Assembly (NCBI GenBank): GCA_028679075.1 | Contig: JAJRCF010000004.1 | Coordinates: forward strand, 1-64,000 | Direction: 5' to 3' | Length of the DNA stretch: 64,000 nt | From: Methanoregula sp. | GTDB taxonomy: Archaea > Halobacteriota > Methanomicrobia > Methanomicrobiales > Methanospirillaceae | Shown: piece by piece, positions 41,201 to 49,810 of the stretch | Position numbering within the stretch: the first letter of the stretch is position 1 | How the letters are laid out: each line of letters opens with the position of its first letter | Position numbers and translations under genes: made by a program | Notes under the pieces: model-generated | Seen by the model: the letters and a program-made list of their open reading frames with translations, nothing else | Databases searched by the model: none | What the model was told of the DNA's origin: nothing

Positions 41201-41408
41201 CTCTGCACGGCTGGAGGACGGGATGATCCATATCCGTGTCCAGGATGATGGGATTGGTATTCCCCAAGATGTGGATATCGACCGGGCAACAAGCCTGGGA
41301 CTGAAACTGATCCGGAACCTGGTACAGCAGTTGCAGGGAACACTGGTGATCGAGAGCACAGATCCGGGCACTGCGGTGAGTGTTGACTTCCCGCTCGCAA
41401 CGGAGTGA
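38268..41408 (+). CDS. Multi-PAS sensor histidine kinase, HisKA_2/HWE-like (HK1)
   Basis: IREIHHRVKNNLQIISGLLNMTRLRTDDPATTGILTDMMMKIKTMAQIHTRLYESK. Confidence 0.92.
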   Translation: MRKESGKKTATDTPGSPQMPVTGKKRELDALRESESVLRSFFDSAGVMRGIVEVIADDDVRHITTNSVTAAFIGLTPDAMRNKCGSELGEPKEILRLWVGYYIESQKSKKAVSFEYMDPRGGSESWFHVTVSYLGTPSHEYPRFAYVMVDITSRKQAEEALKAANEDLESRIRQRTSELINAVDFANTERHRLYDVLEALPVYVCLLDSDYRMPFANKYFRETFREPQGRRCYEFLFNRTEPCEICESYTVMKTRAPHHWFWTGPNGRDYDIYDYPFTDTDWSLMILEMGIDVTERKKAEEEWAILASIVEHSEDAIIGKSLSGVIMSWNAGAAKMYGYSAEEAIGQHVSVLLPPGAEDDLGYILERIRKGEPVFQYDTVRMKKDGSLIQVSLTVSPIKDRKGVLIGASSIARDISERKMIADTIEKANVYNRSLIEASLDPLVTIAPDGTISDVNAATIRITGYSRGELIGTDFSNYFTEPDKAKAGYEKVFRDGSVTDYALEIRNRNGHVTPVLYNATVYRDTRGNVLGVFASARDITERKKAEEALSRANAYNRSLIEASLDPLVTIAPDGTISDVNAATIRITGYSRGELIGTDFSNYFTEPDTAKAGYEKVFRDGSVTDYALEIRNRNGQVTPVLYNASVYRDAQGNVLGVFASARDITERKKAEEALRKAHDLLEDRVEERTRELVQSNAQLKEEISQRRIAESLVKKTVSELYAAIESTADGMYVVDRAGRIIRYNQNFTSMWKIPDDLLQSGEDREVSGYLRTLVKNPGLFDESEGHFSPKDRETYDMLELKDGRIFERYSKPQKMDSSIIGRVLSYRDVTDRRHAEEKLIASLQEKEILIREIHHRVKNNLQIISGLLNMTRLRTDDPATTGILTDMMMKIKTMAQIHTRLYESKQVDKINMGGQIRDQVADLSSIYGQSGPEIACEVDAEDLYLPVDQAIPCALVVNEALSNSFKHAFRKRRHGTIRVSARLEDGMIHIRVQDDGIGIPQDVDIDRATSLGLKLIRNLVQQLQGTLVIESTDPGTAVSVDFPLATE
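39541..40284 (+). repeat. Tandem duplication of one PAS unit (about 372 bp period) in HK1
   Basis: NRSLIEASLDPLVTIAPDGTISDVNAATIRITGYSRGELIGTDFSNYFTEPD... occurs twice nearly identically. Confidence 0.85.
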
Positions 41409-41416
41409 TGATAACA

Positions 41417-42763
41417 ATGTCGAAGATTCTTGTGGTTGACGATGAGGCGATTATTACCATGGAGCTCGAAGAGCAGCTTCACGCGATGGGATATACGGTT
41501 GCTGGGATGGCAGCATCCGGTGAGAATGCGATAGAGAAAGCACGCCGTCTTTCACCGGACCTGGTCCTGATGGACATCGTCATGCCGGGAAAGCTGAATG
41601 GTATTGAAGCGGCAAAAATTATCACCGGGGAGCTGGGTATCCCGGTGGTCTTTGTCACCTCCTATGCCGATGACGCGATCATCGAGAAAGCGAAACAGGC
41701 CGGGCCCTATGGGTATATTGTAAAACCGTTTAATGGAATGGAGATCAAGGCTGCGATCGAGGTCGCCCTGTTCCGTAAAACGGCTGAACAGGAACTCCGG
41801 AAGACCGCCCCTGCAATACTGGAGAAGAGTACCCGCGATAAGGAGGGTGACGAAGAGGATGAGACCGGGGCGGAATATATCGACCTGCCGGAGATCAAGA
41901 CGGTCCTCTTAAAAGATATTTTTACCGATATTGTCCTCTTCCTGTATGTCGATCCAACCTTAAAAGACCCGATATTCAAGTTTGCCATTGAAGCCGGACT
42001 GAAACAGGGAGGGCGGAATTTCTTTGCCTATCACCGTTCCATCCTTCAGAAATATTTCTTAAAAGAGATCCGGGACAAAGACCTTTTCACGCGACGGATA
42101 AAAAAAGGCGAAGTATATCTCTTACCCGGAATTCTTGAGAAATGTTCGGAATCGTTGCCAAAGGACCCGTCGGCAGGCACGCTCCAGATCCTTTTTGATT
42201 TTTCCGAAACCGAAGAGTTCTCCGATATCATCGCAGTAAAAGACCTCATCCTGGCAAAAAAGAGCCAGGGTATACCCCTGTCGGGTATTATTGCCGTGAA
42301 CATGGCCGATATCGATCACAACCAGATAAAACTGCTCTCTGATGGCATTGCAAAGATCATCATATCCACCGGTAAGGAAACCACCCTGTCCTTTGCCCAC
42401 CGGTCATTCCCTTCCGATGCGGTCACCGTTGTTCCCCAGGCAACCATCGATGATGTCGTGAAAAGATCCCTTGAGCCGGTGATCCTCGCACTCCTTGAAA
42501 AACCCATATCAGGATATGATATCGTCCACGAGATCCACAGCCGGTATAATGTTCTCATTCCCCAGGCCCGGATTTACACGTACCTCTATGACCTCGAAAA
42601 GAACGGATACCTTGTTGTGAAAACATCGGGGAAATCGAAACTGTACTCGCCTACCGATGCCGGAAGGAAATATATCCATACCCGGCTGAACGAGTTCAAG
42701 TTTGTTTTCCGGCATATCCTGGGGGATGGTGTCACTGCGATCCCTCCATCCGAAAGAAAATAA
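41417..42763 (+). CDS. Response regulator: REC - uncharacterised (MEDS-like?) middle - PadR-like wHTH (RR1)
   Basis: SKILVVDDEAIITMELEEQL...DLVLMDIVMPGKLNG; C-terminal LEPVILALLEKPISGYDIVHEIHSRYNVLIPQARIYTYLYDLEKNGYL. Confidence 0.88.
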   Translation: MSKILVVDDEAIITMELEEQLHAMGYTVAGMAASGENAIEKARRLSPDLVLMDIVMPGKLNGIEAAKIITGELGIPVVFVTSYADDAIIEKAKQAGPYGYIVKPFNGMEIKAAIEVALFRKTAEQELRKTAPAILEKSTRDKEGDEEDETGAEYIDLPEIKTVLLKDIFTDIVLFLYVDPTLKDPIFKFAIEAGLKQGGRNFFAYHRSILQKYFLKEIRDKDLFTRRIKKGEVYLLPGILEKCSESLPKDPSAGTLQILFDFSETEEFSDIIAVKDLILAKKSQGIPLSGIIAVNMADIDHNQIKLLSDGIAKIIISTGKETTLSFAHRSFPSDAVTVVPQATIDDVVKRSLEPVILALLEKPISGYDIVHEIHSRYNVLIPQARIYTYLYDLEKNGYLVVKTSGKSKLYSPTDAGRKYIHTRLNEFKFVFRHILGDGVTAIPPSERK

Positions 42764-42779
42764 CGGGTCTGGAGTATGT

Positions 42780-43130
42780 CGAAAGGCATCAGAATGCTGA
42801 GGGGTCTTCAGACCCGAAGCAGGAGAAGAACGTAGTTCTTGGATTTGAGACAGAAGAAGAACCCCGTGGGTTCTTCGACCGAGTGCCTCATACTCTTCGA
42901 TTATCTCATACTCGAAGAACGCTGATGCGTTCTTCTCGTCCTCGCGACCCGGAAATTTTGTAAACCTCGACAATAAGAAAGGAGGCATCAGCCGACCTAC
43001 AGGTCTGATGGCCACTCGGAACTCGAAGAACGCTGATGCGTTCTTCTCGTCCTCCAGGTCTGATGACCTGTCGGAACTCAAAGAACACTGATCGTTCTTC
43101 TCCTCTTCATGGCTTGACGGCCACTCATAT
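42780..43130. repeat. REP-like palindromic repeat cluster downstream of RR1
   Basis: Exact 32-bp direct repeat CTCGAAGAACGCTGATGCGTTCTTCTCGTCCT at 42911-42942 and 43022-43053, plus GGGGTCTTCAGACCC and related units; same family as 3683-3960. Confidence 0.75.
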
Positions 43131-43469
43131 GTTTCAAAATTTGAGACAATCCCTGTAATATCCGGTAACATATATTGGAAATGCTAAAAGAGGGTGATGT
43201 GTGGGAGACCAGCTACCCACATCTGGGGAAAATGCCATCCAGGTACGGATACAACCCTCATCAACCTTAAAAACAAGCGGGCAGTCCAGGTACAAAGTAT
43301 AGGTTAAAAAGCCATGCACACACCAGAAGAGAGGGGAGAAGGGACTGCCCGCAGGGAAATCGCTTAGTCCACCATACCAACCGGGAAGTCCCTGGCAGCA
43401 GGCAACCCTGCCAGGGAATCTTTCCAGAAAAAACATATAATTCCCATCATTGCCAGTAGGTGATTCCCC

Positions 43470-43742
43470 ACGAAACCTGAAAGACACAACAACGGCACTT
43501 CGTTTGACCCTCCGGTCCACATGGCCGATGATGGCAAGTATCTTCATGTCAGTATCGGTCTTCCCGGCATAGCGGAAGAGCAGATCCGGATCGATCTTGA
43601 AAGGACAACCGTTACCTTGTCCGTATGGGATGATGAACGGATGTTCGAAAAAGTCATCCAGGTCCCATCGGGAGCACGGATTTTCAAAAAGAAGGTCTGT
43701 GGCGGGGTGCTGGAAATTATCCTGGAAAAACAGGTACCATGA
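43470..43742 (+). CDS. Mini Hsp20/alpha-crystallin-like protein, apparent ACG start
   Basis: TKPERHNNGTSFDPPVHMADDGKYLHVSIGLPGIAEEQIRIDLER...VCGGVLEIILEKQVP, homologous along its length to 51690-51977; AGGTGA 6 nt before ACG. ORF track start is ATG 43521. Confidence 0.65.
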   Translation, partial: TKPERHNNGTSFDPPVHMADDGKYLHVSIGLPGIAEEQIRIDLERTTVTLSVWDDERMFEKVIQVPSGARIFKKKVCGGVLEIILEKQVP

Positions 43743-43878
43743 TCCCTGGCTGTTAAAGCCAGGTGCGTTTTTATCATCTGCCGTCATGTTCCCGGGTTTT
43801 GTTTTATAACCTGATTTTCTGATCTGTAGAAATCATTTCAGGATGCTAACACTCCCGGGCTTTCGTTGCACTCATTGG

Positions 43879-44003
43879 GGGGGTCGGGCGGTGTACTTCC
43901 CGTGCGAACAAACCGGTGTGATTCCAGTAAGTACTATCGTAAATTTCCCCCCGGATTTGTTGGTCACGGGCGATAAAGTATCAAAGTACACCGCCCGACC
44001 CCC
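43879..44003. repeat. MITE-like nested hairpin bounded by perfect 20-bp inverted repeats
   Basis: GGGGGTCGGGCGGTGTACTT (43879-43898) / AAGTACACCGCCCGACCCCC (43984-44003); inner arms CCCGTG..AACAAA..CCGG / CCGG.TTTGTT..CACGGG. Confidence 0.75.
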
Positions 44004-44085
44004 GCAGGGCCCCTCCCATTTCTGTGCCGGATTTATTCAGTTTTAAGGGATGAATGAAGGGATTGTCCTGGCCCCATGGGGGAGC

Positions 44086-44103
44086 GGGGGTCGGGCGGTG
44101 TAC
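44086..44103 (+). repeat. Third copy of the terminal arm, GGGGGTCGGGCGGTGTAC
   Basis: 18/18 identical to the left arm at 43879-43896. Confidence 0.75.
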
Positions 44104-44550
44104 AAAAAGGGGGAGTAAGGAATATTATTTCAAAAATGGTTTTCTACAGAGCAGATTTTAAAAAAATTCTACAATCTTTTCATATGAAATACTCCGGCTG
44201 GCAATAATCACCAGACCCTATGTTGCAAAAATTGCAAACTGAGAAACTCCTTATCAGTATTTAATGGGTTTTTAGTATCAGGACTATGAAGGAAAAAATC
44301 ATTGCTGCAATCGCAGATATCTCAGTCCCAGCACGTACCGGACCTGGCAGATGGCCTGTGCTGAATCCCTGGAAAACTTTTCTGGTAACCAAAAAAACAA
44401 TCGTTACCGCAGATTCGCTTTTACAATCCACTGCATCATTCTCGTTCGCTGACAACCGGCACTTCTCCGGAAAGAACATACCACACGTCCCCAATTATAT
44501 ATGCAGTGCAGATAATAGTCACATCAATGGAGTAAGGACAGTGGTGTAGT

Positions 44551-46314
44551 ACGAAACGTACAGGAAAAAATAAAACCGGCATATTTGCCGGAACGGAAGA
44601 ATTAGAGAAGATCCCCTCAGGGATCAAGGGTTTTGACGATATAACCGGCGGCGGGCTCCCGAAAGGCCGCCCATCACTTATCAGCGGCGGCCCGGGGTGC
44701 GGGAAAACACTCTTTGCCATGGAGTTCATCATCCGGGGGATTACCGATCATGGTGAACCCGGTATTTTTGTCGCGTTCGAAGAAAATATTGACGATCTCA
44801 AGAAGAATTTCAAGTCCATGGGGTTCGATCTTGATGACCTCGTACACCGGAAAAAACTGGTCCTTGACCACATCGCCATCGATCGCTCCGAGATCGAGGA
44901 GACCGGTGAGTACGACCTCGAAGGCCTGTTCATCCGGCTCGGCTCGATGATTGATTCTGTCGGTGCGAAGAGGGTTGCCATCGACACGTTAGAGACCATC
45001 TTCTCCGGTTTTGCCAACGAGGCGATCCTCAGGTCTGAGCTGCACCGGTTATTCCACTGGCTCAAGGACCGGGGTGTGACTGCGGTTGTCACGGGCGAAC
45101 GCGGGGACGTATCGATTACCAAATATGGCCTTGAAGAGTATGTTGCGGACTGCGTCATCACCCTCGACCACCGGATCATGAACCAGATCGCGACCCGTCG
45201 CCTGCGCATTGTCAAGTACCGCGGCAGCATCCATGGCACGGACGAGTACCCGTTTTTGATCAGCAGCGATGGTATCTCGGTCCTCCCCATCACCTCGATG
45301 TCCCTCACCCACAAGGCATCGGAAGAGAGGATCTCAGCCGGCATCCCCCGGCTCGATACCATGCTCGGGGGAAAAGGGTTCTTCCGCGGGTCATCCATCC
45401 TCGTCTCAGGCCAGGCGGGGACCGGCAAGACCAGTCTCGCAGCAAAGTTTATCGATGCAGCGTGCAGGCGGGGCGAGAGATGCCTCTTCTTCATCTCCGA
45501 GGAATCCGAGAGCCAGATCATGCGGAACATGTTGTCCATCGGCATAAACCTTGAACCATGGGTCAAAACCGGTCTCCTGAAATTCCATGCAGTCCGGCCA
45601 ACGGCGTACAGCCTCGAGATGCACCTCTCGGTAATGCTGAAACTCATCGGGGAGTTCAAGCCCCAGGTTTTAGCAGTTGATCCGATCTCCAATCTCTATC
45701 CCATTGGTGACGACATCCAGGTCCGCTCGATGCTGATGCGTCTCATCGACTTTGCCAAGTCCCTCCAGATCACCGGGTTCTTCACCAGCCTCTCGAATGA
45801 CGTGGATGTCGGGACCTATGGGTTCGAGCCCACCGAGATGCACGTATCTTCCTTAATGGACGCGTGGCTCATCCTTAAGAACGTCGAGGGAAACGGGGAG
45901 CGGAACCGTGCCTTCTCGATCATCAAGGTGCGGGGGATGGGACACTCGAACCAGCTGCGGGAGTTCATCCTGTCGAAAGAGGGCATCCAGCTCCTCGATG
46001 TATACAAAGGAAAAGAGGGTGTCCTCTTTGGTTCCGCCCGCATGGCGCAGGAGAGCAGTGAGACCATCGAACGGCTCAACAAGAGCGAAGAGATCGCACG
46101 GAAGAAGCGCGAGCTGGAGAGCAAGCGGAAGCTGATGGTGAACGGGATCGCGTTGCTGCAGGACCAGTATGCACGCGAGGAGGAGGAGATGAAGATCCTC
46201 ATTGGCCAGGATATCTCCCGCGAGAAAGCGGCAGAACAGATCAAAAAGGAGATCGCGGCCCAGCGGCAGGTCGACCGTAGACCCGGACAGCGCAGTAAAG
46301 CTAAGGCGAGGTGA
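44551..46314 (+). CDS. kaiC: KaiC-family dual RecA ATPase, apparent ACG start
   Basis: Frame upstream of ATG 44719 encodes the Walker A and KaiC N-terminus: (ACG)[58 protein letters not shown]. Second domain [25 protein letters not shown]. Confidence 0.85.
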   Translation, partial: TKRTGKNKTGIFAGTEELEKIPSGIKGFDDITGGGLPKGRPSLISGGPGCGKTLFAMEFIIRGITDHGEPGIFVAFEENIDDLKKNFKSMGFDLDDLVHRKKLVLDHIAIDRSEIEETGEYDLEGLFIRLGSMIDSVGAKRVAIDTLETIFSGFANEAILRSELHRLFHWLKDRGVTAVVTGERGDVSITKYGLEEYVADCVITLDHRIMNQIATRRLRIVKYRGSIHGTDEYPFLISSDGISVLPITSMSLTHKASEERISAGIPRLDTMLGGKGFFRGSSILVSGQAGTGKTSLAAKFIDAACRRGERCLFFISEESESQIMRNMLSIGINLEPWVKTGLLKFHAVRPTAYSLEMHLSVMLKLIGEFKPQVLAVDPISNLYPIGDDIQVRSMLMRLIDFAKSLQITGFFTSLSNDVDVGTYGFEPTEMHVSSLMDAWLILKNVEGNGERNRAFSIIKVRGMGHSNQLREFILSKEGIQLLDVYKGKEGVLFGSARMAQESSETIERLNKSEEIARKKRELESKRKLMVNGIALLQDQYAREEEEMKILIGQDISREKAAEQIKKEIAAQRQVDRRPGQRSKAKAR

Positions 46315-46318
46315 ACGT

Positions 46319-46654
46319 ATGCCGACTACCCCTAAGACCCGGCAGAAAGAGAAGGTGAAGAAGGAAGAGGCTGATGACGGATCATGGATCCTGCGGCTGT
46401 ACGTTGCCGGGCAGACCCCGAATTCCCTGACCGCATTTGAAAACCTCAAGAAGATCTGCGAGGACCACCTCGCAACCAAATATACGATTGAAGTCATCGA
46501 CCTCCAGAAACACCCGCAGCTCGCAAAGGACCACCAGATCATCGCAGTCCCCACCCTGATCCGGAAACTACCAACTCCGGTCAAGAAGATCATCGGGAAC
46601 CTGTCCAATACCGAGAAAGTCCTTGTGGGCCTGGACCTCCGGAAGGTGACGTGA
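46319..46654 (+). CDS. kaiB: KaiB-family protein (KaiB-1)
   Basis: [29 protein letters not shown]...[35 protein letters not shown] before ATG 46319. Confidence 0.9.
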   Translation: MPTTPKTRQKEKVKKEEADDGSWILRLYVAGQTPNSLTAFENLKKICEDHLATKYTIEVIDLQKHPQLAKDHQIIAVPTLIRKLPTPVKKIIGNLSNTEKVLVGLDLRKVT

Positions 46655-46655
46655 T

Positions 46656-47012
46656 ACGAAAGCAGTTGCAAAGAAGAAAGCACAAGGCGACGTGACCGCC
46701 GAGTTCGAGGCGGCACTCCTGAAGCGGAAGACCGATCACTACGTGCTCCGGCTCTACATTGCCGGCAACAACCCCCGGTCACAGGCCGCCGTCGAGAACG
46801 TGAAGAAGATCTGCGAGGAGTACCTGAAAGGGAGGTACGAACTCGAGGTGATCGATATCTACCTTGACCGGACAAAGAACCTGGTCGACCTCGTGCTCGC
46901 AGCACCGACCCTGATCAAGAAACTGCCACTCCCCTTACGGCGGGTCATAGGAGACATGTCCCGTAAGGAGAAAGTGCTCATCGGGCTCGATCTTGTCTCA
47001 CAGGTGAAATAA
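46656..47012 (+). CDS. kaiB: KaiB-family protein (KaiB-2), apparent ACG start
   Basis: (ACG)KAVAKKKAQGDVTAEFEAALLKRKTDHYVLRLYIAGNNPRSQAAVENVKKICEEYL...; AAGGTGA 6 nt before ACG. Track start is GTG 46692. Confidence 0.85.
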   Translation, partial: TKAVAKKKAQGDVTAEFEAALLKRKTDHYVLRLYIAGNNPRSQAAVENVKKICEEYLKGRYELEVIDIYLDRTKNLVDLVLAAPTLIKKLPLPLRRVIGDMSRKEKVLIGLDLVSQVK

Positions 47013-47049
47013 CCTCAGCTATGATAACAATCACTGCCAGGGAAACGAT

Positions 47050-49806
47050 ATGAAACGGGAAGGCGCGGACAGCAAAAAAGAGATCGAAGAACTGCGCGGG
47101 AAGATCCGCGAGCTCGAGGAGACTCTTGACGCCATCCGTTCCGGTGAAGTGGACGCCATCGTTGTCTCAAAAGACGATGTCCAGCAGGTGTACACGCTGG
47201 AAGGATCCGATCACCCGTACCGGGCACTGATCGATAATATCCGGGAAGGGGCGCTCACCCTCTCCCGGACCGGGATGATCCTGTTCTCCAACACGCGGTT
47301 TGAAGAGATGATGCAGCTGCCGTCCGAAAAAGTGCTCGGCACCTTTATCTTCGATCATGTCTGCCCGGAATTCCAGGAGGAGATCGGAGAGGCCGTAAAG
47401 GTGATCGTGAAGAAGGCATGCCGGGCACGGGTCCGGATGCGCCAGGGCACTTCTTCCATCCCCGTCCTCATCTCCATGAGCGCACTCTCTTCTGACAAGG
47501 ATACGAAGATCAGCGTTGTCATCACCGACAGGAGGCAGGACGAGGAACGGATCCGGTTCCAGGCACGCCTTCTCGATGCGGTCGGGGACGCCGTGATTGC
47601 GGTTGATACCGACCATAAAATCATATTCTGGAACGAAGGAGCAACCCGTACCTATGGCTGGAAGCCGGAAGAAGTCCTCGGTCGTAGTTCGGTGGAAGTT
47701 ATGGTTCCGGAAATTTCAAAGAAGGATGCACAAAATATCATCTCACGGGTTGACAGGGGGGAGATGTGGTCCGGGGAATACCGGGTCCGTCACCGGGACG
47801 GCCATGAATTTTTCATTCATGTAACCGACTCTCCCCTTTTCGGTGAAGACGGGAATCTCATCGCGGTCATCGGCATAAGCCACGACATCAGCGAACAGAA
47901 ACGTGCTGATGATGTGTTGCGGCACAACGAGGAGGCACTCCTGCGGGCGCACGAACTGCTGGAGGCCGTAACGAAAGGAACCGACGTGATTATCGCGGCC
48001 CAGGACCTGGATTTCCGGTATATCTTCTTCAACCGGACCTATAAGGAAGAGATTAAGCGACTCACCGGTAAGGACCTCACCCTCGGTACCAGCATGATTG
48101 ACGTGTACGCAGACATGCCCGAAGAGCAGAAGCGGGCCATGGAGGAGTGGAGAAAAGTACTCCAGGGGGAGAATGTAAACCAGACAATAACATTTGGTGA
48201 CTCACATGGACACCAGAAGATCTATCATGTACTCCACGCTCCCATCCGCGATGCGAATGGCACTATCATAGGTGCCGGGGAAGTGGCGTATGATATTACA
48301 AAACAGGTGCAGGTTGAGGACAAACTTCGTGAAACAACGGAATATCTTGATAAACTGTTCACCTATGCCAATGCCCCCATCATCGTCTGGGACCCGCAAT
48401 TCAGGATTACCCGGTTCAACCAGGCCTTTGAACATCTTTCCGGCAGGACGGCACAAGACGTTATCGGACAGCATGTTGAAATACTCTTACCCGGGAAATG
48501 CCAGGCAGATGCCATGGATATTATCAATAAGTCCATATACGGGGAGAGATGGGACAGCGTGGAAATACCCATTCTCAACAAGGACGGGGACATCAGGACG
48601 GTACTCTGGAATTCTGCCCCTATTTTCGGGCCTGACGGAAGAACGATCATCTCCATTATCGCCCAGGGTCAGGATATCACCGACCGGAAAAAAGCAGAAT
48701 CCGAGAGCAAATTGCGGGCTTCTGAATATGCGAGAATAAACACGATGCTTGAAGAAGAGATCCGGCAGCGGTCGTTATCCGATAAAACGCTTAAACATAC
48801 CCTGTCGCTCCTCAATGCAGCTCTTGATTCAACCGCTGACGGCATCTATGTAGTCGACCAGCTGGGAAAGATCACCAGTTATAACCTGAATTTCGTGACC
48901 ATGTGGGGTATCTCCCCGGCTGTGCTGGAATCCGGCGAAAACAAAACGGTCATGCATCATGTCCTGCCGCAACTTAAAAATCCGAAAGGATTTTTGGCCA
49001 GCATTGATGAGTTCCTGGAAAACCCGGGACGCGAAAGCTTTGACATGATCGAATTTAACGACGGGAAGATCTTCGAACGCTATTCAAAACCCCAGATAAT
49101 CGGGAATACGATGGTCGGCAGGGTCTGGAGTTTCCGGGACGTCACCGATCGCAAGCATGCAGAAGAAAAACTGATTGCATCCGTACAGGAAAAGGAGGTG
49201 CTGCTCCGTGAGATCCACCACCGGGTCAAGAATAACCTCCAGCTGATCTCCGGCCTGCTGGACATGACCCGGATGCGTTCTTCCGATCCGGCAACGACCG
49301 AGATTCTCACGGATATGATGCTGAAGATCCAGACCATGGCGCAGATCCATACCCGGCTCTATGAGAGCAAACAGTTCGGGAAGATCAATATCACCGGCCA
49401 GTTCAGGGACCAGGTAACGGCCTTGTCAAATATTTTCTCTCATAAGGGGCACGAGATCACCTGCGAGATTACCCCGGAGGACATTTTTCTCCCGGTGGAC
49501 CAGGCCCTGCCCTGTGCACTCGTTGTCAATGAACTTCTCTCGAACGCGTACAAACATGCATTCAAAGGGAGAAAACAGGGTAAGATTGAGATCTCTGCAA
49601 GCCAGAAGAACGGCCGGATCCATATCACGGTCCATGATAACGGGGTCGGGTTGCCCCCGGACCTGGACATCACCCGTTCCAGGAGTCTTGGGCTCAAACT
49701 GATCAGGACACTGGTGCAGCACCAGTTGCGGGGAACACTGAACATGGAGAGCCAGAAGGGGACTGAAATCAACATGGAATTTCCGGTAATAATCGCGGGG
49801 AGTTAA
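47050..49806 (+). CDS. Multi-PAS sensor histidine kinase, HisKA_2/HWE-like (HK2, paralog of HK1)
   Basis: LREIHHRVKNNLQLISGLLDMTRMRSSDPATTEILTDMMLKIQTMAQIHTRLYESKQ. Confidence 0.92.
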   Translation: MKREGADSKKEIEELRGKIRELEETLDAIRSGEVDAIVVSKDDVQQVYTLEGSDHPYRALIDNIREGALTLSRTGMILFSNTRFEEMMQLPSEKVLGTFIFDHVCPEFQEEIGEAVKVIVKKACRARVRMRQGTSSIPVLISMSALSSDKDTKISVVITDRRQDEERIRFQARLLDAVGDAVIAVDTDHKIIFWNEGATRTYGWKPEEVLGRSSVEVMVPEISKKDAQNIISRVDRGEMWSGEYRVRHRDGHEFFIHVTDSPLFGEDGNLIAVIGISHDISEQKRADDVLRHNEEALLRAHELLEAVTKGTDVIIAAQDLDFRYIFFNRTYKEEIKRLTGKDLTLGTSMIDVYADMPEEQKRAMEEWRKVLQGENVNQTITFGDSHGHQKIYHVLHAPIRDANGTIIGAGEVAYDITKQVQVEDKLRETTEYLDKLFTYANAPIIVWDPQFRITRFNQAFEHLSGRTAQDVIGQHVEILLPGKCQADAMDIINKSIYGERWDSVEIPILNKDGDIRTVLWNSAPIFGPDGRTIISIIAQGQDITDRKKAESESKLRASEYARINTMLEEEIRQRSLSDKTLKHTLSLLNAALDSTADGIYVVDQLGKITSYNLNFVTMWGISPAVLESGENKTVMHHVLPQLKNPKGFLASIDEFLENPGRESFDMIEFNDGKIFERYSKPQIIGNTMVGRVWSFRDVTDRKHAEEKLIASVQEKEVLLREIHHRVKNNLQLISGLLDMTRMRSSDPATTEILTDMMLKIQTMAQIHTRLYESKQFGKINITGQFRDQVTALSNIFSHKGHEITCEITPEDIFLPVDQALPCALVVNELLSNAYKHAFKGRKQGKIEISASQKNGRIHITVHDNGVGLPPDLDITRSRSLGLKLIRTLVQHQLRGTLNMESQKGTEINMEFPVIIAGS

Positions 49807-49810
49807 CGGT

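Noticed and set aside
42900-43110. CRISPR-like appearance of 32-bp exact repeats
   Set aside because: Only two exact copies, strongly palindromic, irregular spacing, no cas genes; better explained as REP-like repeats.
42509-43171. 220-aa minus-strand ORF with EDEKNASAFFE repeats
   Set aside because: Produced by translation of the REP-like palindromes and the antisense of RR1.
43134-43787. 217-aa minus-strand ORF overlapping the mini-Hsp20
   Set aside because: Antisense to a frame with clear homology to the second mini-Hsp20; used only to verify the nucleotide sequence around the ACG.
44286-44549. 87-aa + strand ORF ending just before kaiC
   Set aside because: No recognisable domain and weak ribosome-binding site; could be leader DNA, so not called a gene.
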